Shown here: piece after piece, positions 16,453 through 25,200 of the stretch
Position numbering within the stretch: position 1 is the stretch's first letter
How the letters are laid out: every line of letters starts with the position of its first letter
Source: Pseudomonas fluorescens
GTDB taxonomy: Bacteria > Pseudomonadota > Gammaproteobacteria > Pseudomonadales > Pseudomonadaceae
Direction: 5' to 3'
Assembly (NCBI RefSeq): GCF_002837185.1
Contig: NZ_KZ477999.1
Coordinates: 57,887-121,886 of the forward strand
Length of the DNA: 64,000 nucleotides
Position numbers and translations under genes: made by a program
Notes under the pieces: model-generated
Seen by the model: the letters and a program-made list of their open reading frames with translations, nothing else
What the model was told of the DNA's origin: nothing
The model's database searches: none

Positions 16453-17339
16453 GGTTGACGCTCCAGCAATGTGAGACCCACCCAGTAACGGGCGAACTGA
16501 TAGGCGCAGCGGCCATTGCGGTTACCGCGCCCGGTAGCCCAGCGCACGGCAAGAATGTCGAGCTGTTCATCGCGCTGCCACTGCAGGCCGGCCTTGCCTG
16601 CAAGCTCACCGATCCAGTGTTCCACCACATTCAGGAAGTGCTCCTGGGTGAACGGGTAGAACGACAGCCACAGGCCAAAACGGTCGGACAAGGCGATCTT
16701 GTCTTCCACCGCCTCGCTCGGGTGCAGTTCGCCATCCACGCGCTTCCAATTGTCGTTGTCACTCTGGTTCTCCGGCACCAGGTGACGGCGGTTGGAGGTG
16801 GCGTACAGCAACACGTTTTCCGGCGCCTGCTCCAGGGAGCCATCCAGTACACTCTTGAGCACACGATAGTCGCCTTCGCCTGCCTCGAACGACAGGTCGT
16901 CGCAGAACAGAATGAAACGCTGCGGCAGTTTGAGCAGTTGCTCGACCACGCGCGGCAGGTCGGCCAGGTGGTCACGCTCGATTTCGATCAGGCGCAGGCC
17001 GGCCTTGGCATGCTGGGCGAGCAAAGCGCGGACCATGGAGGACTTGCCGGTACCACGCGAACCCCAAAGCAGCGCATGGTTGGCGGGTAAGCCGTCAAGA
17101 AACTGCTGGGTGTTACGCGCCAGCGTTTCTCGTTGCTTGTCGACGCCGATCAGGTCCGACAGGCGCATGTCCAGGCTGACTTGCAGCGGCAACAGGAAGC
17201 CTGTGCGGCCTTCGCGCTGCCAGCGTGCGGCCAGGCAGTGATTCCAGTCAATGGCTTGGCGCGGAGCGGGTAGCAGGGGTTCCAGGCGCGCGAGCACTGC
17301 GTCAGCCCGTTCAAGAAAGGCATTCAATCGAGAATCCAC
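16449..17339 (-). CDS. DUF815-family AAA+ ATPase
   Basis: A 296-residue predicted ATPase. Walker A is GSRGTGKSSMV near residue 94, and Walker B-like FILFCDDLSFE lies about 55 residues later. DUF815 hallmarks include LYATSNRRHLVPE and LSDRFGLWLSFYPF. The start is GTG 17339 (VDSRLNAFL), 6 bp after AGAGGAAT; the longer frame is not needed. Family function is unknown, although the fold suggests remodelling of a protein or nucleic acid. It is co-transcribed with msrC and divergent from the sagS-like gene, an order I recall from P. aeruginosa PA2822-PA2824. Confidence 0.9.
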   Translation of the reverse strand: MDSRLNAFLERADAVLARLEPLLPAPRQAIDWNHCLAARWQREGRTGFLLPLQVSLDMRLSDLIGVDKQRETLARNTQQFLDGLPANHALLWGSRGTGKSSMVRALLAQHAKAGLRLIEIERDHLADLPRVVEQLLKLPQRFILFCDDLSFEAGEGDYRVLKSVLDGSLEQAPENVLLYATSNRRHLVPENQSDNDNWKRVDGELHPSEAVEDKIALSDRFGLWLSFYPFTQEHFLNVVEHWIGELAGKAGLQWQRDEQLDILAVRWATGRGNRNGRCAYQFARYWVGLTLLERQP

Positions 17340-17500
17340 ATCTATTCCTCTGGCAAGTTCTTGTAAAAGATGGCGTATTGGCAACCCTGTGGCAGACCGC
17401 ACATGGCTGCGAAATTCGATTCATGCCGGGCAAGTCAGCATTGGTGGATGTTCAGCTATGCTTGCCGGGCGAAGGGAAACGTGAAGTGGTTCAACACTCG

Positions 17501-19810
17501 ATGGATATCAAGTTCGCCCACCGCTTGTCTTATAAACAAGCCAGATTGACTGTGCTGGTCGGTTTCGTCTTGGGAACCTTGCTCAGTCTTATCCAAATCG
17601 GCATTGATTATGCCAGCGAAGACGCATCCATCAACCGTGAAATACGCTCGCTGATCGAAATCAGCCACAACCCCGCATCGCGCATCGCCTATAACATCGA
17701 TGCCGAACTCGCCCAGGAACTGACCCTGGGCCTGCTGCATTCCCCTGCCATTGTTCACGCCCAGTTGATCGATAACAACGGCGTGGTGCTGGCCGACGTG
17801 GACCGGCCGCGCAAGGAAGGCCATTATCGGCCCGTCAGCGATTTTCTGTTTGGCGCCAACCGTCAATTCGAAGACCGTCTGTACCTCAGCCACATGCCCA
17901 ACGAATCCCTCGGCGTGCTGCGCCTTGATGTAGACACCTACGCGTTCGGCAGCCGCTTCCTGCGCCGCGCCGAGGTCACGCTGCTCAACGGCTTTATCCG
18001 CAGCCTGCTGCTGACCGGGATCCTGCTGGGCCTGTTCTACGTCATGCTCACCCAACCGCTGGTGCGCATTATTCGAGCGTTGAGCACACGCAGACAGGCG
18101 CGCCTGGACTGCCCGCCGGGGCATGAGCATGACGAAATCGGCGTGCTGGTCACCGTTGCCAACCAGCAGTTCGAAAACATGGAGACCGAGATTCAGCAGC
18201 GTCGCCATGCCGAGGATCGTCTCACCCAATACCTGGGCCAGCTCGAAGACATCGTTTCTGCGCGCACCCTCGAACTCAAGACCAGCAACCAACGCTTGAG
18301 CCAGTTCAATGATGAACTGGAGGCGGCCAGATTGACCGCACTGGAAATGGCCCAGGCGCGGGCGGCGTTCCTGGCCAATATGAGCCATGAAATCCGCACC
18401 CCGCTCAATGGCCTGCTGGGCATGATTGCCCTGTCGCTGGACAGCACGCTCAACGCCGAGCAGCGCCAGCAACTGTCCATCGCCCACGACTCCGGCAAAG
18501 TCCTGGTGGAATTGCTCAACGATATCCTCGACCTGTCCAAGTTCGACGCGGGTCAACTGGAGCTTGAGCGTATCCCGTTCGACCTCGGCTCACTGGTGGA
18601 AGATACCGCCAACCTGTTGTCGCAAAACGCCGCGCCCAGTGTGGAACTGACCTGCCTGATCGACCCGCTGTTTCCTGCCCAGGTGATTGGCGACTCGACG
18701 CGGGTACGGCAAATCGTCAGTAACCTGCTGTCCAATGCCTTGAAGTTCACCCGTTTCGGCCGCGTGGATGTGCGCCTGAGCCAACACGGCGATGGAGTAC
18801 GCATCGAGGTCTGCGATACCGGCATCGGCATTGCGCAGGACGCGCAGGTCAAGATTTTCCAGCCGTTTACCCAGGCCGGCGCCGGTATCACGCGCCAGTT
18901 TGGCGGCACGGGCCTGGGGCTCGCATTGACCCATAACCTGTGCGAGGCCATGCAGGGCCGCTTGAGCATCAGTTCGGAGGTCGGCTTCGGCAGCCAGTTC
19001 TGCGTCGACCTCCCGCTGCCCACCCACTTGCCGGCGATGGCTCAAGTGCCATTGGCGGGGGATGTGATCGTCATTACCAACCAAAGCAGTGGCCTGGGAG
19101 AGTTGCTCACCACGCTGCTGCCCCACTGGGGGTTGACGCCGCGTTGTTATTCCATGGAAGACGACCTGAGCGGCCAGCATCCCGACCTGTTGATCACCGA
19201 TTGCCCGGAGTGCCTGTTCCGCCTGCGGCCGGGCATCACCGCGCCGATCCTGGTAGTGACGGCCTACGGCAACTTCATGCCTGGCGAGGAAGTCGCGACC
19301 CTGGCACCGCTGCAACAGCAAGCCCGCCCGTTGAGCCGTAACGCGCTGTATCAGATCCTGCAGCGTAATTTGCACAGCGACACGCAACTGATCCCGGACC
19401 CGGTCCGAATCGACGTCACATCCCTCAGCCATCGCGCGCGCATCCTGCTGGTGGAGGACAACCCGGTCAATCAACTGGTGGCCAAAGGCATGCTCGGCAA
19501 GCTCGGCTGCGAGGTCATTGTGGCCGCCCATGGTGGCGAAGCCCTCAAATGTCTTGAGGACCAGCGTTTCGATATGGTGTTGATGGACTGCAACATGCCC
19601 GTGATGAACGGCTACGAAGCGAGCCGGCAGATTCGCCAGAGCGGTCGCTGGCCAGACCTGCCGATCGTTGCCTTGACCGCCAACGCCCTGTCCGAGGAAC
19701 GAGAGCGTTGCCGTGCGGCGGGGATGAATGATTACCTGGCCAAGCCGTTTCGCCGGGAGGAACTCAAGGCCCTGCTGGACCTGTGGGTGCCTGAGACGAC
19801 AAACCTCTGA
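17501..19810 (+). CDS. sagS: SagS-like hybrid sensor histidine kinase
   Basis: A roughly 769-residue membrane kinase. Residues ~15-38 form the first membrane helix, followed by an HmsP-type periplasmic sensor (IDYASEDASINREIRSLIEI), a second helix (LLLTGILLGLFYVMLTQPL) and a linker. HisKA has His296 in ANMSHEIRTPLNG. The ATPase domain shows NLLSNALKF, DTGIGI and GGTGLGL. A degraded receiver-like stretch lies at ~505-620, and a full receiver holds Asp696 in LMDCNMPVMNG and Lys in YLAKPFRREEL. There is no HPt, so it needs a separate phosphotransferase such as HptB. In P. aeruginosa SagS links surface contact to biofilm and Gac/Rsm control. ATG 17501 is used; GTG 17486 has a better ribosome-binding site (AAGGGAAAC). 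Confidence 0.87.
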   Translation: MDIKFAHRLSYKQARLTVLVGFVLGTLLSLIQIGIDYASEDASINREIRSLIEISHNPASRIAYNIDAELAQELTLGLLHSPAIVHAQLIDNNGVVLADVDRPRKEGHYRPVSDFLFGANRQFEDRLYLSHMPNESLGVLRLDVDTYAFGSRFLRRAEVTLLNGFIRSLLLTGILLGLFYVMLTQPLVRIIRALSTRRQARLDCPPGHEHDEIGVLVTVANQQFENMETEIQQRRHAEDRLTQYLGQLEDIVSARTLELKTSNQRLSQFNDELEAARLTALEMAQARAAFLANMSHEIRTPLNGLLGMIALSLDSTLNAEQRQQLSIAHDSGKVLVELLNDILDLSKFDAGQLELERIPFDLGSLVEDTANLLSQNAAPSVELTCLIDPLFPAQVIGDSTRVRQIVSNLLSNALKFTRFGRVDVRLSQHGDGVRIEVCDTGIGIAQDAQVKIFQPFTQAGAGITRQFGGTGLGLALTHNLCEAMQGRLSISSEVGFGSQFCVDLPLPTHLPAMAQVPLAGDVIVITNQSSGLGELLTTLLPHWGLTPRCYSMEDDLSGQHPDLLITDCPECLFRLRPGITAPILVVTAYGNFMPGEEVATLAPLQQQARPLSRNALYQILQRNLHSDTQLIPDPVRIDVTSLSHRARILLVEDNPVNQLVAKGMLGKLGCEVIVAAHGGEALKCLEDQRFDMVLMDCNMPVMNGYEASRQIRQSGRWPDLPIVALTANALSEERERCRAAGMNDYLAKPFRREELKALLDLWVPETTNL

Positions 19811-19826
19811 CGTGGGCCGGCATCGG

Positions 19827-20312
19827 TCATTTGAGCAGCGCTTCGATCTCCTGGCTCAGATCCTGAGGCTTGGTGGTTGGTGCAAAACGCTTGACCTGCC
19901 TGCCATCACGCCCGATGAGGAACTTGGTGAAATTCCACTTGATATGCTTCGAACCCAGCAGCCCCGGTGCCTGCTTTTTCAGCTGCACGAACAGCGGGTG
20001 GGCGTCGCTGCCGTTGACGTCGATCTTTTTGAACAAAGGAAAACTGACGCCGAAGTTCAGCTCGCAGAACTCGGCTATCGCGCCTTCATTGCCCGGCTCC
20101 TGCTTGCCGAACTGATTGCACGGAAAACCCAGCACCACCAGGCCCTGGTCCTTGTATTGCTGCCAGAGTTGTTCCAAGCCCTTGTACTGCGGGGTGAAAC
20201 CACATTTGCTGGCGGTGTTGACCACCAGGATGGCCTTGCCGGCAAAATCGGCCAAGGTCTTTTGCTCACCCTTGATCGTGGTGCAAGGGATGCTCAGCAG
20301 GTTGTCGCTCAT
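19827..20312 (-). CDS. Glutathione peroxidase family protein
   Basis: A 161-residue thiol peroxidase. The peroxidatic Cys lies in VNTASKCGFTPQYKGLE near residue 36, with the family blocks GFPCNQFGKQEPG and KWNFTKFLIGRDG that carry the catalytic Gln, Trp and Asn. Like most bacterial versions it has Cys rather than selenocysteine and probably uses thioredoxin. The start ATG 20312 (MSDNLLSIPC) gives the usual length. It is convergent with the sagS-like gene and followed upstream by msrB on the same strand across a REP element. Confidence 0.93.
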   Translation of the reverse strand: MSDNLLSIPCTTIKGEQKTLADFAGKAILVVNTASKCGFTPQYKGLEQLWQQYKDQGLVVLGFPCNQFGKQEPGNEGAIAEFCELNFGVSFPLFKKIDVNGSDAHPLFVQLKKQAPGLLGSKHIKWNFTKFLIGRDGRQVKRFAPTTKPQDLSQEIEALLK

Positions 20313-20413
20313 GGCAGTGACTCTGGCAAAGGGGAAGCAGAAAGATAGTACGCAATTGAATTGTGTACAAACTAATAAGCCGGAATGATGACGTGCCATA
20401 AACCCAGGATTCC

Positions 20414-20491
20414 ATGTGGGAGCGGGCTTGCCCCCGATAGCGGCGTGTCAGCCCATACACAGGTTGATTGACACACCGCCCCTCCCACATG
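20414..20491. repeat. REP pair, GTGGGAGCGGGCTTGCCCCC type
   Basis: Inverted halves ATGTGGGAGCGGGCTTGCCC and CCGCCCCTCCCACATG, separated by about 45 bp, form an imperfect REP doublet between the gpx and msrB genes. It belongs to the same palindrome type as those at 28108 and 30451. Confidence 0.8.
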
Positions 20492-20511
20492 TTGGCCAAA
20501 CACGTGCTTTC

Positions 20512-20904
20512 TCAGCGCGGCACCAGATCCAGGCAAACGGAGTTGATGCAGTAACGCAGGCCGGTTGGCGGCGGGCCGTCCGGGAACACATGCCCCAGGT
20601 GTGCATCGCATTTGGCGCAGGTGACTTCGGTGCGGATCATACCGTGGCTGACATCGCGGATCTCGACCATGGCACTGTCGGCAATCGGCTCGTAGAAGCT
20701 GGGCCAGCCGCAGCCTGAATCGAACTTGGCGGTGGAATCGAACAGCGGCTCATTGCAGCAAATGCAGTGATACACACCGTCGGTCTTGGTTTCGTTGTAC
20801 TTGCCGCTGAAAGGTCGCTCCGTGCCCTTGAGACGGCACACGTTGTACTGCTCCGGATCGAGCATGGCTTTCCATTCTTCAACGGTTTTCTGCAGCTTTT
20901 CCAT
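20512..20904 (-). CDS. msrB: Peptide-methionine (R)-S-oxide reductase MsrB
   Basis: A 130-residue zinc-containing MsrB, which repairs protein-bound methionine-R-sulfoxide. Two CxxC pairs for zinc are present (CICC in YHCICCNEPL, CAKC in EVTCAKCDAHLGH). The catalytic cysteine is in RYCINSVCLDL near the C-terminus, and the substrate motif SGCGWPSFYEP is intact. The start ATG 20904 (MEKLQKTVEEW) follows GAGGTG by 6 bp; the longer open frame is not supported. It is divergent from alaA with a 200-bp shared promoter region. Confidence 0.95.
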   Translation of the reverse strand: MEKLQKTVEEWKAMLDPEQYNVCRLKGTERPFSGKYNETKTDGVYHCICCNEPLFDSTAKFDSGCGWPSFYEPIADSAMVEIRDVSHGMIRTEVTCAKCDAHLGHVFPDGPPPTGLRYCINSVCLDLVPR

Positions 20905-21105
20905 GGGTACACCTCGGCAACTGAAAAACCCTGATCTGTGTCTTTTCCGTGGATCAGGCGGCACGTATGATTGCGCCTCTTCAAAACGCCAGTCTGGCAC
21001 CCGCGCCACCGGCATTCAAACGTATTTAAGGTGCGGGCCGCGCAGGATTCACAGTACGGTAGTGCCCACGCCGTCTGGATCGTTCATTTTCAGGATCACA
21101 TCGCC

Positions 21106-22317
21106 ATGCAGGTCAGCAAATCGAACAAGCTCGCCAACGTCTGCTACGACATTCGCGGCCCGGTGCTCAAGCACGCCAAACGCCTGGAAGAGGAAGGCCA
21201 CCGCATCCTCAAGTTGAACATCGGCAATCCGGCGCCCTTTGGTTTCGAAGCGCCCGACGAAATCCTCCAGGACGTGATCCGCAACCTGCCCACGGCCCAG
21301 GGCTACAGCGACTCCAAAGGCCTGTTCAGCGCACGCAAGGCGGTGATGCAGTATTACCAGCAGAAGCAGGTAGAAGGCGTAGGGATTGAAGACATCTACC
21401 TGGGCAATGGCGTGTCCGAGCTGATCGTGATGTCGCTGCAGGCCCTGCTCAACAACGGCGACGAAGTGCTGGTACCCGCACCGGACTACCCGTTGTGGAC
21501 CGCCGCCGTGACCCTGGCCGGTGGCCACCCGGTGCATTACCTCTGCGACGAAGGTGCCGACTGGTTCCCTGACCTGGCCGATATCAAGGCCAAGATCACC
21601 CCGAACACAAAGGCCCTGGTGATCATCAACCCGAACAACCCCACCGGCGCCGTGTATTCCAGGGAAGTGCTGCTGGGCATGCTTGAACTGGCGCGCCAAC
21701 ACAACCTCGTGGTGTTCTCCGACGAGATCTACGACAAGATCCTCTACGATGACGCCGTCCACGTGTGCACCGCCTCCCTGGCACCCGACCTGCTGTGCCT
21801 GACCTTCAACGGTTTGTCCAAGTCCTACCGTGTGGCGGGCTTCCGCTCCGGCTGGATCGCCATTTCCGGGCCCAAGCACAACGCCCAGAGCTATATCGAA
21901 GGCATCGATATGCTGGCCAACATGCGCCTGTGCGCCAACGTGCCGAGCCAGCACGCGATCCAGACCGCCCTCGGCGGCTACCAGAGCATCAACGACCTGG
22001 TCCTGCCTCAGGGTCGCCTGCTGGAGCAACGTAACCGTACCTGGGAGCTGCTCAACGCAATCCCGGGCGTCAGTTGCGTGAAGCCCATGGGGGCGTTGTA
22101 CGCTTTCCCGCGGATTGACCCGAAAGTCTGCCCGATCCTCAACGACGAAAAATTCGTGCTCGACCTGCTGCTGTCGGAAAAGCTGCTGGTAGTCCAAGGC
22201 ACCGCGTTCAACTGGCCGTGGCCAGACCACTTCCGCGTGGTGACGTTACCGCGCGTGGATGAACTGGATATGGCCATCGGTCGCATCGGCAACTTCCTGA
22301 AGTCCTATCGCCAGTAA
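21106..22317 (+). CDS. alaA: Alanine aminotransferase AlaA-type, PLP-dependent
   Basis: A 403-residue fold-type I aminotransferase, most like AlaA (YfbQ), which makes alanine from pyruvate and glutamate. The PLP-binding lysine is in FNGLSKSYRVAGFRSGW near residue 240. Conserved blocks include LNIGNPAPFGFEAP, NGVSELI, INPNNPTGAVYS and FSDEIYDKI. The start ATG 21106 (MQVSKSNKLANVCYD) matches family N-termini; the longer frame is not used. htpX follows after a 304-bp gap with its own promoter signals. Confidence 0.94.
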   Translation: MQVSKSNKLANVCYDIRGPVLKHAKRLEEEGHRILKLNIGNPAPFGFEAPDEILQDVIRNLPTAQGYSDSKGLFSARKAVMQYYQQKQVEGVGIEDIYLGNGVSELIVMSLQALLNNGDEVLVPAPDYPLWTAAVTLAGGHPVHYLCDEGADWFPDLADIKAKITPNTKALVIINPNNPTGAVYSREVLLGMLELARQHNLVVFSDEIYDKILYDDAVHVCTASLAPDLLCLTFNGLSKSYRVAGFRSGWIAISGPKHNAQSYIEGIDMLANMRLCANVPSQHAIQTALGGYQSINDLVLPQGRLLEQRNRTWELLNAIPGVSCVKPMGALYAFPRIDPKVCPILNDEKFVLDLLLSEKLLVVQGTAFNWPWPDHFRVVTLPRVDELDMAIGRIGNFLKSYRQ

Positions 22318-22621
22318 GGGAAATGCGGCAGTACGACCTTCATTTGGTCGTACAGCGATTATCTGGCAACACTTCTTTGGCAAGGCGGGGCTCGGACCGA
22401 ACGATGGCGTCGCGCCAGCCGCCCTGCCCCAGTGTTAACGGGCTGTACGACCCGCTTGGCGGCTAATCGACAGGGGATTCGTTGTGGGAAAATCCCTTCA
22501 AGGCGCTACATTTTCGCTGTAGGACACAGTTTGAAATAGTCGCTCGGTTGAATCACCCCAGGCCGCACCTTATATACCCCGCAGTAAGCGACATATTAAG
22601 CATGAGGAGAATTCTACAACC
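22318..22621. promoter_or_regulatory. alaA-htpX intergenic region: hairpin and possible heat-shock promoter
   Basis: GTACGACC (22331-22338) and GGTCGTAC (22346-22353) form an 8-bp stem with a 7-nt loop just after alaA; the same GTACGACC octamer recurs at 22445-22452. Before htpX, GGTTGAAT (22546-22553) followed 13 bp later by ACCTTATAT (22567-22575) loosely resembles a sigma-32 promoter. That would suit a heat-shock protease gene, but the -10 match is poor. A GAGGAGA sequence at 22602-22608 is the likely ribosome-binding site. Confidence 0.42.
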
Positions 22622-23509
22622 ATGATGCGCATCCTGCTGTTCTTGGCCACTAACCTGGCAGTCGTACTGATTGCCAGCGTCACCCTGAGCCTTTTTGGCT
22701 TCAATGGGTTCATGGCGGCCAACGGGGTTGATCTGAACCTCAATCAGCTGCTGATTTTCTGTGCGGTCTTTGGTTTTGCCGGTTCGCTGTTCTCGCTGTT
22801 CATCTCCAAGTGGATGGCGAAAATGAGCACCAGTACCCAGATCATCACTCAACCACGCACCCGCCATGAACAATGGCTGATGCAAACCGTGGAGCAGTTG
22901 TCTCAAGAAGCAGGCATCAAAATGCCCGAGGTGGGGATCTTCCCTGCCTATGAGGCCAACGCCTTCGCCACCGGCTGGAACAAGAACGACGCACTGGTCG
23001 CCGTCAGCCAGGGCCTGCTGGAGCGTTTCTCGCCGGACGAAGTCAAAGCGGTGCTTGCACACGAGATCGGCCACGTGGCCAACGGCGACATGGTCACCCT
23101 CGCACTGGTACAGGGCGTGGTGAACACCTTCGTGATGTTCTTTGCACGGATCATCGGCAACTTCGTCGACAAGGTGATCTTCAAGAACGAAGAAGGTCGC
23201 GGTATCGCCTACTTCGTGGCAACCATCTTCGCCGAGCTGGTGCTGGGCTTCCTGGCAAGCGCCATCGTGATGTGGTTCTCGCGTAAACGTGAGTTCCGCG
23301 CAGACGAAGCCGGCGCACGCCTGGCGGGCACCAGCGCGATGATCGGCGCACTGCAGCGCCTGCGCTCCGAACAAGGTCTGCCGGTGCATATGCCGGACAG
23401 CCTGACCGCCTTCGGTATCAACGGCGGCATCAAGCAAGGCCTGGCGCGCATGTTCATGAGCCACCCACCGCTGGAAGAGCGGATTGACGCCTTGCGTCGT
23501 CGCGGCTGA
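22622..23509 (+). CDS. htpX: Membrane zinc metalloprotease HtpX
   Basis: A 295-residue inner-membrane M48 protease for misfolded membrane proteins. Two N-terminal membrane helices (LLFLATNLAVVLIASVTLSL; LLIFCAVFGFAGSLFSLFIS) precede the zinc motif HEIGH near residue 141. The third ligand Glu lies in REFRADEAGARLAG. Two further hydrophobic segments follow the HEIGH region. Length and layout match E. coli HtpX. ATG 22622 and 22625 are adjacent; the first is used. Confidence 0.97.
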   Translation: MMRILLFLATNLAVVLIASVTLSLFGFNGFMAANGVDLNLNQLLIFCAVFGFAGSLFSLFISKWMAKMSTSTQIITQPRTRHEQWLMQTVEQLSQEAGIKMPEVGIFPAYEANAFATGWNKNDALVAVSQGLLERFSPDEVKAVLAHEIGHVANGDMVTLALVQGVVNTFVMFFARIIGNFVDKVIFKNEEGRGIAYFVATIFAELVLGFLASAIVMWFSRKREFRADEAGARLAGTSAMIGALQRLRSEQGLPVHMPDSLTAFGINGGIKQGLARMFMSHPPLEERIDALRRRG

Positions 23510-23526
23510 CAGCATCGGGAAAGACA

Positions 23527-23556
23527 AAAGGGGCGATTGAATCGCCCCTTTTTTGT
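23527..23556 (+). terminator. Rho-independent terminator after htpX
   Basis: AAGGGGCGATT and AATCGCCCCTT form a stem with a tiny loop, followed by TTTTTTGT. It sits 18 bp after htpX and 10 bp before the convergent tpm stop, so it probably serves both genes. Confidence 0.92.
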
Positions 23557-23565
23557 GGGCGCGAT

Positions 23566-24222
23566 TCAGGCCTTGGTCAACCGGTAAACTCGCTCGTCAA
23601 GGCGGGTGACACCTTCCTGAACAAACTTCCAGCTTTCGCCGAGAATGTCCTTTTCTTCGAGCCTGTCCAATGCCCAATGCCCACCCAGCAACACGCGCAC
23701 TTCTTCATCGCTGACCGCAAAGGGCGGGCCGGCCTTTTGCACCTGGTCGTAATCGAGCGTAACCAACAGGCCCTTGGCGCCACGGCCCAGCAAAGCATTG
23801 AGGCGCTCGGCGTATTGGGCTCGCATCAACGGCGGCAACGCGATCAACGCTGCGCGGTCATACAGGCCGCTGCAATCAGCAACTGCCTGCGCATCGAGGT
23901 CGAAGATATCGCCACACCACACTTCGATCAGGCTCGTCTGGTACACCTTGAAGTCGCCCCGTCTGCTGATCTGCGGCGCCAACCCCTGCTCGTTGAAAAA
24001 CGTCTCAACCGCCTGCTCGGACAGTTCCACCCCCATCACGTGGTAGCCCTGACTGGCCAGCCATACCAGATCAAGGCTTTTGCCACACAACGGAACCAGC
24101 ACCTTGGCCCCGTCCGCCAACCCTAACTGCGGCCAATGCCGCTGCAGATAGGGGTTAACCTCGGGCAAATGAAAGCCGATCTGGTTGCGTGCCCAACGCT
24201 CCTGCCAAAACTTGGGTTCCAT
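23566..24222 (-). CDS. tpm: Thiopurine S-methyltransferase
   Basis: A 218-residue SAM-dependent methyltransferase of the TPMT family. In Pseudomonas, Tpm methylates tellurite and selenium oxyanions as well as thiopurines. Landmarks are MEPKFWQERWARNQIGFH at the start, VLVPLCGKSLDLVWLASQG (SAM site) near residue 40, and VELSEQAVETFF. The start ATG 24222 matches the conserved family start. Divergent from the dioxygenase gene across about 100 bp of AT-rich promoter DNA. Confidence 0.95.
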   Translation of the reverse strand: MEPKFWQERWARNQIGFHLPEVNPYLQRHWPQLGLADGAKVLVPLCGKSLDLVWLASQGYHVMGVELSEQAVETFFNEQGLAPQISRRGDFKVYQTSLIEVWCGDIFDLDAQAVADCSGLYDRAALIALPPLMRAQYAERLNALLGRGAKGLLVTLDYDQVQKAGPPFAVSDEEVRVLLGGHWALDRLEEKDILGESWKFVQEGVTRLDERVYRLTKA

Positions 24223-24325
24223 GGATAACTCCGAAAATTCGATCAAAAAGCGTTAAAACTTATATTAGATTTTGATCGATGAACTGATTGAAGATGGGCC
24301 TATGTTAACGCCCAGGACCCGTCTT

Positions 24326-25093
24326 ATGCTCCCCAGCCTGTTTATCTCCCACGGTTCACCCATGCTCGCCCTGCAACCCGGCGCGAGCGGCCCGGCGTTG
24401 CAACGCCTGGCGGCCGAGCTGCCCCGCCCACAGGCGATCGTGGTGGTATCGGCGCATTGGGAAAGCCAGGAGTTGCTGGTCAGCGGCGGCAGCGCACCCC
24501 AGACCTGGCATGACTTTGGGGGTTTCCCCCGCGAGCTGTTTGCCGTGCAGTATCCCGCGCCGGGCGAGCCACGGCTGGCCGCTGAAATCGTCGAACTGCT
24601 GCATGCCGATGGCCTAAGTGCGCACATCGATGAGCGCCGCCCATTCGACCATGGCACCTGGGTGCCCCTGTCACTGATGTACCCGGCGGCGGATATCCCG
24701 GTGGTGCAAGTGTCGCTGCCCAGCCGCATGGGCCCGGCCCTGCAGAGCCGGGTCGGGCAGGCGCTCGCCGGCCTGCGCGAGCAAGGTGTGTTGTTGATCG
24801 GCTCCGGCAGTATCACCCATAACCTGGGAGAGTTGGATTGGCGCGCAGGGCCTGAGACCATCACGCCATGGGCGCTGGAGTTTCGCAACTGGGTCGTCGA
24901 CAAGCTGGCGGCCAATGACGACGCAGCCTTGCATGACTATCGCCGCCAGGCGCCACACGCCGTGCGCAGCCATCCCAGCGATGAGCACTTGCTGCCGCTG
25001 TACTTCGCGCGGGGGGTGGGCGGAGATTTCATCGTGGCGCATCAGGGCTTCACACTGGGTGCGCTTGGAATGGATATCTATCGTTTTGGCTGA
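24326..25093 (+). CDS. ygiD: DODA-type extradiol dioxygenase (YgiD-like)
   Basis: A 255-residue enzyme of the LigB/DODA family. Zinc or iron ligands are visible in LFISHGSPML and VSAHWES, then FDHGTWVPLSLMYP and GSGSITHNLGELDW. E. coli YgiD opens DOPA at the 4,5 position; the natural substrate in Pseudomonas is unknown. Start chosen at ATG 24326 (MLPSLFISHGSP) since AGGA lies 9 bp upstream; ATG 24302 gives eight more residues. It is divergent from tpm. Confidence 0.9.
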   Translation: MLPSLFISHGSPMLALQPGASGPALQRLAAELPRPQAIVVVSAHWESQELLVSGGSAPQTWHDFGGFPRELFAVQYPAPGEPRLAAEIVELLHADGLSAHIDERRPFDHGTWVPLSLMYPAADIPVVQVSLPSRMGPALQSRVGQALAGLREQGVLLIGSGSITHNLGELDWRAGPETITPWALEFRNWVVDKLAANDDAALHDYRRQAPHAVRSHPSDEHLLPLYFARGVGGDFIVAHQGFTLGALGMDIYRFG

Positions 25094-25139
25094 CGCAGTC
25101 CCTCTCACCAGAACCGAGTGCCGGCCATAAATCCCAGGC

Positions 25140-25172
25140 AAAAAAAATCCCCGAACCAGTCGGGGATTTTTT
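25140..25172. terminator. Bidirectional terminator between ygiD-like and deaD genes
   Basis: AAAAAAATCCCCG-AACCAGT-CGGGGATTTTTT forms a strong symmetrical hairpin with T-tracts on both strands, between two convergent genes. Confidence 0.95.
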
Positions 25173-25200
25173 ATGTGCGATCAATCAGCCTGGAGGCGGA

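Noticed and set aside
21049..22230. A 393-codon open frame antisense to alaA
   Set aside because: The aminotransferase on the plus strand is complete with its PLP lysine. The antisense frame has biased composition and no recognisable motif.
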